From positions 1 through 64,000 of the forward strand of contig SVGJ01000001.1 of the NCBI GenBank assembly GCA_015056415.1: 64,000 nt of DNA, read 5' to 3'. Shown piece by piece: positions 8,254 through 16,564 of the stretch; within the stretch, counting starts at the first letter, position 1; every line of letters begins with the position of its first letter. The notes under the pieces were generated by a model. That model ran no database searches. It saw nothing but the letters and a program-made list of their open reading frames with translations, and was not told the origin of the DNA. The translations under genes and the position numbers were made by a program. This DNA is from Clostridiales bacterium. GTDB taxonomy: Bacteria; Bacillota; Clostridia; Christensenellales; Aristaeellaceae.

Positions 8254-9027
8254 TTAGTTGCCGCACTCGATGGAAATGGAGTTGAAGATGGAGAGCAGGT
8301 CATCCACCTGGGTGTTTTTCTTCTCCTCGCCGCCCTTGTCCAGCACGATCTGTCCCTGATGCATCATCAGCAGGCGGTCGCCGTATTCCACGGCATGGCG
8401 GAGATTGTGGGTGACCATCAGGGTGGTGAGCTGCTTCTCGCGAACGATCCTGTTGGTCAGTTCCATTACGATCTCGGCTGTTTTGGGATCCAGGGCGGCG
8501 GTATGCTCGTCCAGGATCAGGAAGTCGATGGGCGTCATGGTAGCCATGAGCAGCGCCAGCGTCTGACGCTGACCGCCGGAGAGGTTGCCCACGGGAATGC
8601 CCAGCTTGTCCTCAAGGCCCAGACCCAGGGGGGCCAGCATATCCTTGTAAGCTTGAATGCGGGCTTTGTTGGTGCCTCGGGTCAGGCCGTACCGCTTCCC
8701 CTTGTTGTCGGCCATGGAGAGATTCTCCAGAATGGTCATGGTGGGGCAGGTGCCCTTGGCAGGATCCTGATACACGCGTCCCATGCGGCGATAGCGGCGG
8801 AATTCCTTCATTCTGGTGATGTCCTGTCCACCAATGAGGATGTGACCGCTTTCCACAGGGATCGTACCGCAGAGGATGTTCAGCATGCTGGTCTTGCCGG
8901 AGCCGTTGGAGCCAACCACCGTTACGAAGGAGTGATCCTCGATGCTCAGATTGAAATCCTGGAAGAGCAGTGTCTCATGCACGGTGCCGGGATTATAGAC
9001 CTTGCTGATAGACTGGAACTCAAGCAT
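8254..9027 (-). CDS. trpZ: ABC transporter ATPase, predicted tryptophan uptake
   Basis: A 257-residue ABC ATPase: Walker A GSNGSGKTS, signature LSGGQ, Walker B FLILDE, and the switch His in VTHN. It belongs with the COG1101 ATPases that pair with COG4120 permeases and COG2984 binding proteins. The ATG at 9027 overlaps the permease stop by 8 bases, which implies translational coupling. The longer frame lies inside the permease gene. The tryptophan assignment rests on the upstream T-box with a UGG specifier, not on the protein itself. Confidence 0.82.
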   Translation of the reverse strand: MLEFQSISKVYNPGTVHETLLFQDFNLSIEDHSFVTVVGSNGSGKTSMLNILCGTIPVESGHILIGGQDITRMKEFRRYRRMGRVYQDPAKGTCPTMTILENLSMADNKGKRYGLTRGTNKARIQAYKDMLAPLGLGLEDKLGIPVGNLSGGQRQTLALLMATMTPIDFLILDEHTAALDPKTAEIVMELTNRIVREKQLTTLMVTHNLRHAVEYGDRLLMMHQGQIVLDKGGEEKKNTQVDDLLSIFNSISIECGN

Positions 9028-9919
9028 GGATGCGCACCTTCTTCCTCTTGACCTGGCCCACGACAAGGATCAGCAGGAACAGGACGGCGGTGACGAGCTT
9101 CATGTCCGTGGCCCGCAGACCCAGGGAAATGGCCAGTTGTACGCAGGCCTTATAGATGATGGAGCCGATGATGACCATGGTGGTACTCTTCATGAAAGAA
9201 AGATTCTTGAACAGGTTGGTGCCAATGATCACCGAAGCGAGACCGATGACCATTGTGCCTGTGCCCATGGAGATATCGAAGCTGCGGCTTTCCTGGCACA
9301 TGACGGCGCCAGCCAGAGCCACCAGAGCGTTGGCGATCATCAGGCCCACGATCTTCACGCTGCCCTGATCTTTGGCCAGGGTGGTGACGACGGAGGCGTT
9401 GTCGCCGGCGGCTCGCAGCAGATAGCCTGCCTTGGTCTTCAGATAAAGATCCAGCAGCAGTTTGGCGGCAAGCACGATCAGCAGGATGATCAGCAGTTTG
9501 GAATAACCGCTGAGCCAGTCGGGCAGAAGATTGATCAGATCATTGCGGAAAAGCGTGTCCGACTGGAGGAGGGAGAGGTTGCTCTTGGGCATGTAGGGCG
9601 AGGTGCCTATGCCGGCAATACGCAGGTTGATGGAATACAGCGCCGTCATGGTGATGATGCCGGAGAGCAGATCGCGAACCTTGCACTTCACGTGGATAAA
9701 GCCGGTGATCAGGCCCGCCACGGCGCCGGCTGCCATGCCGCAAAGAAGCGTCAGCACCGGGGGAACGCCTTTGAGCGTCAGCATGGCGGAAACCGCCGCG
9801 CCCAGCGGAAAGGAGCTGTCCACCGTAAGATCCGGAAAATCGAGAATACGATAGGTGATCAGAAGGCCCAGGGCAAGGATGCCATAGATCAGGCCCTGTT
9901 CCAGAATGCCAAGGATCAT
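9020..9919 (-). CDS. trpY: ABC transporter permease, predicted tryptophan uptake
   Basis: A 299-residue integral membrane protein with eight or more hydrophobic segments, of the LivH-like COG4120 type. It starts ILGILEQGLIYGILALGLLITYRIL, which is typical of this permease group (quoted in part). It follows the binding protein gene by 30 bases and overlaps the ATPase start. With those two it forms a complete importer: lipoprotein receptor, a permease that probably acts as a dimer, and an ATPase. Confidence 0.82.
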   Translation of the reverse strand: MILGILEQGLIYGILALGLLITYRILDFPDLTVDSSFPLGAAVSAMLTLKGVPPVLTLLCGMAAGAVAGLITGFIHVKCKVRDLLSGIITMTALYSINLRIAGIGTSPYMPKSNLSLLQSDTLFRNDLINLLPDWLSGYSKLLIILLIVLAAKLLLDLYLKTKAGYLLRAAGDNASVVTTLAKDQGSVKIVGLMIANALVALAGAVMCQESRSFDISMGTGTMVIGLASVIIGTNLFKNLSFMKSTTMVIIGSIIYKACVQLAISLGLRATDMKLVTAVLFLLILVVGQVKRKKVRIHA

Positions 9920-9949
9920 GGGATCGACCAGCTTTCTAATGTATTGGAA

Positions 9950-10939
9950 TTACTGGGCCAGCACGTCGATGGCGCGGTCAGCCATGTCGGCGGGCAGCTC
10001 GATGCCGAAGGAAGCCATGGCGTCCTTATTGACATAGAGATAGGAGTTGGTGATCAGCTCGAAAGGCAGGTTCTTGGCTTCGGCTTCGCCCTTGAGCACC
10101 TTGGCGGCCATACGGCCGGTCTGACGGCCAAGCTCCAGGTATTCAAGGCCCTCAGCGGCCACGCAGCCCAGCTTGACCTGCTCGATCTCGCTGCCGAAGA
10201 CGGGCTTGCCGGCGGCAGTGGCCTTTTCAAGAACAACAGCCAGATAGGAAACAACGGTGTTGTCCGTCAGGTTGGAAATGCAGTCCACCTGGGGCAGCAG
10301 AGCGTCCAGGGCCAGGGGAATGTCAGCGCCGGCGGTAATGCCGCTGGCAACGATCTCGAAGCCATAGGTGGCGGCCAGGTCGTTATACATGCTCAGGGGC
10401 AGCTCGTTATTGGACTCGCTGGTGTTGTAAAGGATGCCGATCTTCTTGGCTTCGGGCATCATGGCGCGGATCATCTTCAGCTGAGCTTCAACGGCCAGCA
10501 GGTCGGAGGTACCGGTGATCTGACCGGGGTTTTCGCCCTCGGCGGCAGCCAGGGAGGCACCCACGGGATCGGTCACGGCGGTGAAGATCACGGGGATGTT
10601 CTTATCCTGGGCATAGTTGAAAGCAGCCTGGGCAGCAGGGGTGGCGATGGCGCAGATCATATCGCACTTATCCACATCCACCAGGGAGGACGCGATCTGG
10701 GACGCGATGGCGAAATCAGCCTGGGAATTCTGGGTGACGAAGGTCACGTTCTGGCCCTCCACAAAGCCTTCCGCAGCCAGACCCTCGATGAAGCCCTGAC
10801 GGCAGTTGTCCAGGGAGCCGTGTTCAGCAAACTGGATGATGCCGATCTTGGTGATCTTGGCAGCTTCGTCGGGCTTGCTGCAGGAGGAGAGGGTGAGCAG
10901 GAGTACCAGGGCCAGGAGGATAGCAGTCAGTTTTTTCAT
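9950..10939 (-). CDS. trpX: ABC transporter substrate-binding lipoprotein, predicted tryptophan
   Basis: A 329-residue COG2984-type binding protein. It has a lipoprotein signal (MKKLTAILLALVLLLTLSSC) with the lipobox Cys at residue 20, followed by the two-lobed fold, with ADFAIASQIASSLVD, IGILYNTSESNN and GCVAAEGLEYLELGRQTG typical of the family. The ATG at 10939 has AAAGGACGG upstream. The longer frame would run into the T-box leader. It is the first gene after the T-box, so transcription through it should depend on uncharged tRNA-Trp. Confidence 0.86.
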   Translation of the reverse strand: MKKLTAILLALVLLLTLSSCSKPDEAAKITKIGIIQFAEHGSLDNCRQGFIEGLAAEGFVEGQNVTFVTQNSQADFAIASQIASSLVDVDKCDMICAIATPAAQAAFNYAQDKNIPVIFTAVTDPVGASLAAAEGENPGQITGTSDLLAVEAQLKMIRAMMPEAKKIGILYNTSESNNELPLSMYNDLAATYGFEIVASGITAGADIPLALDALLPQVDCISNLTDNTVVSYLAVVLEKATAAGKPVFGSEIEQVKLGCVAAEGLEYLELGRQTGRMAAKVLKGEAEAKNLPFELITNSYLYVNKDAMASFGIELPADMADRAIDVLAQ

Positions 10940-10989
10940 GGGGATACCGTCCTTTCTCGTCTTATCTCGTCTCATCTTGGGGAAACCAT

Positions 10990-11026
10990 GGAAAAATAAA
11001 AACGCCCCAGTCCATTGACTGAGGCG
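10990..11026 (-). terminator. Regulated terminator of the trp T-box
   Basis: A GC-rich hairpin (11003-11026) followed on the minus strand by TTTTTATTTTT. Its 5-prime arm overlaps the region used by the T-box antiterminator. Confidence 0.88.
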
Positions 11027-11261
11027 GTATTCCCGCGGTGCCACTCAGCTTCGTCATAAAGACGCGCTCTTTCACGCATACACATGATATGCGCCGCGCT
11101 GGTAACGGGTGCGGCTCCCGTTCCTTCCTACTGGATGATTCGGAAGAACCCTCCGGAGTCCATTCGCTCCAACCGCACGCGCCGCCGTCCCACTATCGGC
11201 GACTCCCTTTGCCGCGCTGTGAAGGAGGTACTACTCTCCGTCGCAGGTTTGATCTTGAATT
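10990..11261 (-). ncRNA. T-box riboswitch, tryptophan (UGG specifier)
   Basis: Read on the minus strand, stem I closes with CGGAG pairing CTCCG. Its internal loop carries AGTA on the 5-prime side and the specifier triplet UGG at 11162-11160, followed by A, on the 3-prime side. The T-box sequence TGAGTGGCACCGCGG lies at 11047-11033; its bulge is UGGC, and C is the base expected to pair with the G discriminator of tRNA-Trp. The terminator stem is 11003-11026 with a T-run to 10990. Uncharged tRNA-Trp should stabilise the antiterminator and switch on trpXYZ. Position, specifier and bulge agree, so I am fairly sure of the amino acid. Confidence 0.88.
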
Positions 11262-11267
11262 GAGCAA

Positions 11268-11296
11268 AGCATACACTATCTTTTCCTGTGTGTCAA
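11268..11296 (-). promoter_or_regulatory. Promoter of the T-box/trpXYZ transcript
   Basis: TTGACA (11291-11296), 17-base spacer, TATGCT (11268-11273) on the minus strand. Transcription would start near 11261, just before T-box stem I. Confidence 0.85.
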
Positions 11297-11374
11297 TAGA
11301 ATGGAGATGTTTTTTAATTGTTTTTGACCAGAAAGGACAAGCATGATTCTGAATATGCTTAGTATTTTCAGCAA

Positions 11375-11400
11375 GAAAAAAACCGAGCCATCAGGCTCGG
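11375..11400 (-). terminator. Terminator of tRNA-Leu
   Basis: Stem CCGAGCC/GGCTCGG at 11383-11400, followed on the minus strand by seven T residues. Confidence 0.85.
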
Positions 11401-11404
11401 TAAG

Positions 11405-11486
11405 TGCGGTCGACGGGACTTGAACCCGTACCCATTGCTGGACACGCCCCTCAAACGTGCGCGTATGCCGATTCCGCCACGACCGC
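11405..11486 (-). tRNA. tRNA-Leu (anticodon GAG)
   Basis: On the minus strand a 7-bp acceptor stem (GCGGTCG with CGACCGC), a D-arm with AATCGG, a 5-bp anticodon stem with loop TTGAGGG (anticodon GAG, for CUC/CUU), a long class II variable arm, and a T-arm with GGTTCAAGTCC. The discriminator base is A; CCA is not encoded. It sits between its own consensus promoter and terminator as a single-gene transcript. Confidence 0.95.
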
Positions 11487-11508
11487 GTGTCGTAAACGTG
11501 CGAAAATA

Positions 11509-11537
11509 ATTATAGCAAGCATTCGGTGGTTTGTCAA
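11509..11537 (-). promoter_or_regulatory. Consensus sigma-A promoter of tRNA-Leu
   Basis: TTGACA (11532-11537), exactly 17 bases, TATAAT (11509-11514) on the minus strand: a perfect consensus, as expected for a stable RNA. Confidence 0.93.
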
Positions 11538-11583
11538 GCACTATTGTACAGAAAAGTCATTCTGAAACAAAGCTATTTTTCTG

Positions 11584-11612
11584 TTGACGCATGAGGGTTT
11601 GAAAGGTATCAT
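11584..11612 (+). promoter_or_regulatory. Promoter of the popT-like gene
   Basis: TTGACG (11584-11589), 17 bases, TATCAT (11607-11612). It is back-to-back with the tRNA-Leu promoter. Confidence 0.75.
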
Positions 11613-11658
11613 AAAAGATGGTATTTCGGAACATTGATCAACAGGAGGAAATCCCCAG

Positions 11659-12591
11659 ATGAATTTGATCTTCAAGATGATCCAGGGCGCGCTGATCGGC
11701 GCGGGCGCGGTGCTTCCCGGCGTGTCCGGCGGCGTGCTGGCGGTGCTCTTTGGTGTGTATAAGCCCCTGATGCGGCTGCTGGCCCATCCCCTGAAGGAGT
11801 GGAAAAACAGTCTGATGCAGCTCTGGCCCATTCTGATAGGTGTGGTGATCGGCTATATCGGCATTGCCAAGCTGCTTTCCACTGTGCTGGAACGCTATGA
11901 AACCCAGTCTCTTGCGCTGTTTGTGGGTATGACCATCGGCATTATGCCCTCTCTCTTCCGTGAGGCGGGCGAGAAGGGCCGCAGCGGAAGATCCTGGCTT
12001 TCCCTTGCGCTGGCTTTTGCTGCTGCCATGACGGTGCTGATCGTGTTCAAGTTTGTGATCAAGATGAACATCGTTCCCAACTTCTTCTGGAACATGTTTG
12101 GCGGCTTTGCCCTGGTGTTGAGCATGATCGCTCCCGGCATGAGCTCCTCTGTGCTGCTGCTGCCGCTAAACGCCAGCTATGTCAACGCAGATGGCGCTAC
12201 CGTTACCTCCACCTTGTATGAGTACATTACCGGCGCGATCGGCGATCTCAATTTTGCGACGCTGCTGCCCATTGGTGTTGGCGCGCTTTTGACGGTGGTG
12301 CTGCTTACCAAGGCCATCAACTGGCTGCTGGATAACCATTATTCGGTGACCTTCCACGGCATTATCGGCATTGTGATCGCCGCGACGATCTTCACCATCC
12401 CGCTGCCTGTTTTCCCCGGCTGGGAGAACAGCGCGTTCATCATGAGCGTGAAGACGAACGAGACAATGAGCATCTTCACGGCGAATACCGGCAGCTGCCT
12501 GGTGCACCTGTTGTTTGTGGTGATCGGCGTGATCATCACCCTGGCGCTGGATAAGTTCAACCAATCGGTAGAGAAGCCTGAGGTGGAGTGA
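11659..12591 (+). CDS. popT: DUF368 family polyprenyl-phosphate translocase (PopT-type)
   Basis: A 310-residue polytopic membrane protein of the DUF368 family. The two hallmark motifs are visible: GAVLPGVSGGVLAVLFG near residue 20 and MIAPGMSSSVLLL near residue 155, an internal repeat related by pseudo-symmetry. DUF368 members are reported to return undecaprenyl phosphate to the inner leaflet for reuse in wall and glycan synthesis. The ATG at 11659 follows ACAGGAGGAAA. The next gene downstream, 26 bases away, encodes a wall-active fusion protein, which fits an envelope role. The symbol is by family; the protein has not been tested here. Confidence 0.85.
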   Translation: MNLIFKMIQGALIGAGAVLPGVSGGVLAVLFGVYKPLMRLLAHPLKEWKNSLMQLWPILIGVVIGYIGIAKLLSTVLERYETQSLALFVGMTIGIMPSLFREAGEKGRSGRSWLSLALAFAAAMTVLIVFKFVIKMNIVPNFFWNMFGGFALVLSMIAPGMSSSVLLLPLNASYVNADGATVTSTLYEYITGAIGDLNFATLLPIGVGALLTVVLLTKAINWLLDNHYSVTFHGIIGIVIAATIFTIPLPVFPGWENSAFIMSVKTNETMSIFTANTGSCLVHLLFVVIGVIITLALDKFNQSVEKPEVE

Positions 12592-12617
12592 TCCATATTC
12601 ATAAGGAGGTTTCCCTC

Positions 12618-15020
12618 ATGAAGAGGTTGTTTCTGTTGGTGCTGATTTGCCTTTTGCCTGCCATCGCGCCGGCGGAGGGCGTTCTGACCGTCGAGCCTGA
12701 TGCAACAAAGGGCTTTGGATGGAACGGCATCACAGTGACTGCCCCTGCGGAGGGAGACCTCCTTTTGCGTATCTATGATAAATACAATGTCTATCGCACG
12801 ATGACGCATACTGTGACGGCTGGGGAGAACGAGATCTCCTGGGACGGGCTGGGCGAGAATCAGGAACGGATCATGGATGGGGAGTATTCCCTGTCGGCGG
12901 AGCTCACTACAGCGGACGGCGGAACCTTCACGGCCCAGACAAGGATCACCTTTCAGCGCTGCCACCAGGCCATGACGCTGGCGCTGCCCAGCTCCCGGGT
13001 GCTGTATCAGGCTGATGGAGATTGGTTTGTAGAGCTGGATCTGGTGCGCCCGGGCGCATACGTAGTGGAGGTTTACGCTGCCGATCGCATGGACGAGCCT
13101 GTGTCCAGCCATCGCAAAAACGCAGCCGGCTCCGATCCGTTCAAATACAGATGGAAGGCCAAGGGCTTGGAGCCGGGCGAATATGTACTGCGCTGCTATG
13201 CTCAAAGCAATCCTGCCTACGCCTTTGATGTGCCGGTGACAGTGGTCGCGGGCAGTGCGCCGGCGCTTTCCCTGGCGGAAACGGACACCTTCATGCCTTC
13301 TGCGGAGGATACGGATGAAACCATCTGGCGTGTGATGATGCAGCCCTCGGCCGTGATCGACATGAAAGTCTCTACCTCCCACCAGGAGGTCTATGCGTTT
13401 CCGGATGATTCCAGCCGTGTGCTTGGAACATTGCATGCGAAATCGCAGGCAGTGAACGTGCTGGATATCCGTTCGGATGGCTGGGTGCGCGTCAGAGCGT
13501 GGAACCATGAGAACGGTGAGCAGGTGGAGGGTTATGTGCCACAGGAACGCCTGATGATGGTACAGCCCAACACGGAATACGGCCTGCTGCTTGACAAACG
13601 GGATCAGACGCTGGCCATCTTCTTCCGGGGTGAGCGGCTCACCACGCTGAGTGTCTCCACGGGCCTGATGGCTCAGAACAAGCTCTTCCGTGAGACACCG
13701 GCAGGCTCATACCTGACGCTGGAGCACATGAGCGGTTTTGCCAGCGAAGGATATCATTATGAGTATCCCATCCGCTATGATGGCGGCAATCTGCTACATC
13801 AGCTTGGACACAAGGAACGCTCCGGCAGGAATGATTTTTCCGAACAGACGACGGAATTGGGCAGCAAAGCCTCTCACGGGTGCATTCGTTTGCCCAATCA
13901 GCCCAACGAGGACGGTGTGAACGCCTATTGGCTGTGGACGCATTTGCCCTATCACACACGGCTGATCATCCTGGATGATTCCATTCAGCGCATGGAAGAT
14001 GAAGCCCTGGCCAACGCCGGTCTGTCTGAGATGCCCACCGACCTGAAACCTGCACAGGCATTACCGGAATTGAAGACGGGGGAAACGGAGATCGTGATCA
14101 CCCTGGGCGGCGACGCGGTGCTGGGCACTCGTGAAAGCTGGTGGAAGGAGGAAGAGTCCTTTCCGGCGTATCTCGGGCTGGAGGGGATGAGGTATCCCTT
14201 CAGCGGTCTGGTGGACGTTTTCGCCGGGGATGATATGACGCTGGTAAACCTGGAATGCGTGCTGAAGGACGATCCCTCCGGGGAGGATAAAACAAAGCCG
14301 TACCGCTTCCGGGGCCTGACCTCGTACACAGAGATCCTGACGCTTTCCTCCATTGAGCAGGTGAACATCGCCAATAATCACTATGTCGATTACGGCGCGG
14401 CCGGGAAAATCGCCACCCGTGAGGCGCTTCAGTCGTCCGGAATGGCTTTCAGCGGGTATGGCTATACCTTTGTGTGGGAAAGCAAGGGGCACGTCATCGG
14501 CTTTGCCGGTTGCAGGGAAACTACCTACAAGCAGGACAAGCAGACCATTGCCCGGGATATCGCCGCGCTGAAGGATGCCGGATGCGAGGCGGTGATCTAC
14601 AGCTGCCACTGGGGTACGGAATACAGCGCGCTTCACAATGAACTCCAGGAAGAGATGGCCCGCGCGGCCATTGAAGCCGGCGCCGATGTAGTGGTTGGCA
14701 CACACCCCCATGTGGTGCAGGGGATCGATGTCAGCGAGGGCGCTGTGGTGTTCTACAGCCTGGGCAACCTGATGTTTGGCGGAACCCATGAGATGACGAC
14801 CTTTGACGGGACGCTGGCCCGGCTTAGCCTGCGGTTCGATGCGGACGGCTATCTGGGCACCGGCGTGGAACTGATCCCCGTGCTGACCAGCAGCTCGGCG
14901 CCTCATAACGACTTCCGCCCCATGATGGCGGAGGATGAGGACAAGCTGCGTATCATGACGAAAATACAGATCGACAGCGGCGTGCAGCTGCTGGATTCCA
15001 TGTGGTTTCCGGCGGAATGA
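12618..15020 (+). CDS. Secreted L,D-transpeptidase / CapA-like fusion
   Basis: An 800-residue exported protein. Order: signal peptide (1-19), two FlgD-like beta-sandwich repeats (about 25-220), an SH3-like domain (about 255-320), a YkuD L,D-transpeptidase domain with the catalytic SHGCIRL motif (H420, C422), and a C-terminal PGA_cap/CapA metallophosphatase-like domain (about 490-780) with GGDAVLG, NIANNHYVDYG, GTHPHVVQG and YSLGNLMFGG. YkuD domains form 3-3 crosslinks or attach proteins to peptidoglycan; CapA domains occur in poly-gamma-glutamate synthesis and other envelope tasks. The ATG at 12618 follows AAGGAGG. Having both domains on one chain suggests that a polymer or peptide is processed and attached at the wall. 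Confidence 0.85.
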   Translation: MKRLFLLVLICLLPAIAPAEGVLTVEPDATKGFGWNGITVTAPAEGDLLLRIYDKYNVYRTMTHTVTAGENEISWDGLGENQERIMDGEYSLSAELTTADGGTFTAQTRITFQRCHQAMTLALPSSRVLYQADGDWFVELDLVRPGAYVVEVYAADRMDEPVSSHRKNAAGSDPFKYRWKAKGLEPGEYVLRCYAQSNPAYAFDVPVTVVAGSAPALSLAETDTFMPSAEDTDETIWRVMMQPSAVIDMKVSTSHQEVYAFPDDSSRVLGTLHAKSQAVNVLDIRSDGWVRVRAWNHENGEQVEGYVPQERLMMVQPNTEYGLLLDKRDQTLAIFFRGERLTTLSVSTGLMAQNKLFRETPAGSYLTLEHMSGFASEGYHYEYPIRYDGGNLLHQLGHKERSGRNDFSEQTTELGSKASHGCIRLPNQPNEDGVNAYWLWTHLPYHTRLIILDDSIQRMEDEALANAGLSEMPTDLKPAQALPELKTGETEIVITLGGDAVLGTRESWWKEEESFPAYLGLEGMRYPFSGLVDVFAGDDMTLVNLECVLKDDPSGEDKTKPYRFRGLTSYTEILTLSSIEQVNIANNHYVDYGAAGKIATREALQSSGMAFSGYGYTFVWESKGHVIGFAGCRETTYKQDKQTIARDIAALKDAGCEAVIYSCHWGTEYSALHNELQEEMARAAIEAGADVVVGTHPHVVQGIDVSEGAVVFYSLGNLMFGGTHEMTTFDGTLARLSLRFDADGYLGTGVELIPVLTSSSAPHNDFRPMMAEDEDKLRIMTKIQIDSGVQLLDSMWFPAE

Positions 15021-15063
15021 GGGCACGGCATCAGTTGTCGATATACATTTCCGGAGGTGTGAT

Positions 15064-15507
15064 ATGCCAACGATACGTGTAATGCATATCGATGATTATG
15101 ACGACCTTTTCGCACTGTGGACATCCTGCAGGGGGATGGGCCTGAACAACGTGGATGACTCCCGGGAGGGGATCGCTAGGTATCTTGCCAGGAACCCCTC
15201 AACCAGCTTTGTGGCAGTGGAGAAAGGCCGCATCGTTGGCTGCATTATGGCGGGCCATGACGGACGGCGTGGGTACATCCATCATACGGCTGTATCGCCG
15301 GAGCATCGCAGGCAGGGCATAGGCCACACGCTGGTGGATGCCGCGCTTGCCGCGCTCAAAGCGGAGGGGATCAGCAAGGTGGCGCTGGTGGCATTCAGCA
15401 GAAATCAGGAAGGAAACGCTTTCTGGGAAAAGGAAGGCTTTTCCCTGCGGGAGGACCTTGCCTACAGAAACCGAACTCTGACTGAAATGATCCGCATGGA
15501 CACATGA
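15064..15507 (+). CDS. GNAT-family N-acetyltransferase
   Basis: A 147-residue GNAT protein. The acetyl-CoA loop is HRRQGIGHTLVDAAL (residues about 80-94), preceded by the strand RGYIHHTAVSPE. The C-terminal half has the NQEGNAFWEKEGF block seen in many small-molecule acetyltransferases. The ATG at 15064 follows GGAGGTG. The substrate is unknown. It lies 43 bases after the transpeptidase fusion and ends at a terminator, so it may be the last gene of that operon. Confidence 0.82.
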   Translation: MPTIRVMHIDDYDDLFALWTSCRGMGLNNVDDSREGIARYLARNPSTSFVAVEKGRIVGCIMAGHDGRRGYIHHTAVSPEHRRQGIGHTLVDAALAALKAEGISKVALVAFSRNQEGNAFWEKEGFSLREDLAYRNRTLTEMIRMDT

Positions 15508-15510
15508 AAA

Positions 15511-15543
15511 AGCCCCGGAGAGCAGGTGATGCTTTCCGGGGCT
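15511..15543. terminator. Terminator between convergent genes
   Basis: AGCCCCGGA (15511-15519) pairs with TCCGGGGCT (15535-15543). It has an A-rich 5-prime and T-rich 3-prime flank and lies between the GNAT and aldo-keto reductase genes. Confidence 0.75.
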
Positions 15544-15550
15544 GATGCTT

Positions 15551-16552
15551 TTAGCCAAGGATCTGGCGGATGGCGTTCTTTTCCTCATCGGTGAGGGGCG
15601 TGTGCTTCTGCACGGTCTGCACGTTCTGCTGGATCTGGCTCAGGCGGCTGGCGCCAATGATCACGCTGGTGATGGCAGGGTTCTCCAGCACCCACGCCAG
15701 GGCCAGCTGAGCCATGGTTTCGCCGCGGGCATTGGCCAGATCGTTCAGGCGGCGCACCTTACCGAGCACATCGTCGGTCAGATTGCTCTCGTTGAGGAAA
15801 ATGCTCGTGCTGGCGACGCGGGAATCGGTCGGGATGCTGGTGAGGTAACGGTCGGTCAGCAAGCCCTGTGCCAGAGGAGAGAAGGCAACAGCGCCGATGC
15901 CCTTTTCCAGCAGCACGTCGCACAGACTGGGCTCGCCCTGCTCCACCCAGCGGTTGAGCATATTGTAGCACGGCTGGTGGACGGTCAGCTTCACGCCCAT
16001 GGATGCGAGGATGTCATGCGCCTGGGCCGTCTGCTCGGCGGAATAGTTGGAAACGCCGACGTACAGCGCCTTGCCCTGGCGTATGATATCCGCCAGCGCG
16101 CCCATGGTCTCCTCCATGGGCGTATCCGGATCGGGCCGGTGGTGATAGAAGATGTCCACATAGTCAAGGCCCATGCGCTTCAGGCTCTGATCGAGGCTGG
16201 CCATCAGGTACTTGCGGCTGCCGAAATCGCCATAGGGCCCGGGCCACATGTCATAGCCGGCCTTGGTGGAGATGATCATCTCGTCACGGTAGGGACGCAG
16301 ATCGCTGGCCATCACCCGGCCGAAGTTTTCCTCGGCAGCGCCGGGGATGGGGCCGTAGTTATTGGCCAGGTCGAAGTGCGTGATGCCCAGGTCAAAGGCG
16401 CCCAGAAGCATCTCGCGTGTGTTCTGGAAGGGCGTCAGGGAGCCGAAGTTGTGCCACAGTCCCAGGGAGACCTGGGGAAGCTTCAGCCCAGAACGGCCGC
16501 AGCGGGCATAGGTCATGCTGTCGTAGCGGGTGGATGCAGCGTCGTAAGCCAT
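15551..16552 (-). CDS. Aldo/keto reductase (YghZ/Kv-beta-like)
   Basis: A 333-residue NADPH-dependent aldo/keto reductase close to YghZ (L-glyceraldehyde 3-phosphate reductase) and potassium-channel beta subunits. The catalytic tetrad is visible: Asp and Tyr in FDLANNYGP, Lys in ISTKAGYDMW, and His in DIFYHHRPDPDTP. The C-terminal VIIGASRLSQIQQNV segment binds the NADP phosphate. The start follows AAGGAGGTATTCCC. It lies 12 bases after the methyltransferase gene and is probably cotranscribed with it. A role in detoxifying methylglyoxal-like aldehydes is possible. Confidence 0.88.
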   Translation of the reverse strand: MAYDAASTRYDSMTYARCGRSGLKLPQVSLGLWHNFGSLTPFQNTREMLLGAFDLGITHFDLANNYGPIPGAAEENFGRVMASDLRPYRDEMIISTKAGYDMWPGPYGDFGSRKYLMASLDQSLKRMGLDYVDIFYHHRPDPDTPMEETMGALADIIRQGKALYVGVSNYSAEQTAQAHDILASMGVKLTVHQPCYNMLNRWVEQGEPSLCDVLLEKGIGAVAFSPLAQGLLTDRYLTSIPTDSRVASTSIFLNESNLTDDVLGKVRRLNDLANARGETMAQLALAWVLENPAITSVIIGASRLSQIQQNVQTVQKHTPLTDEEKNAIRQILG

Positions 16553-16564
16553 GGGAATACCTCC

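Noticed and set aside
9002..10999. A 665-codon plus-strand frame
   Set aside because: It is antisense to trpX, trpY and part of trpZ. The His/Gly/Gln-rich translation is typical of a mirror frame.
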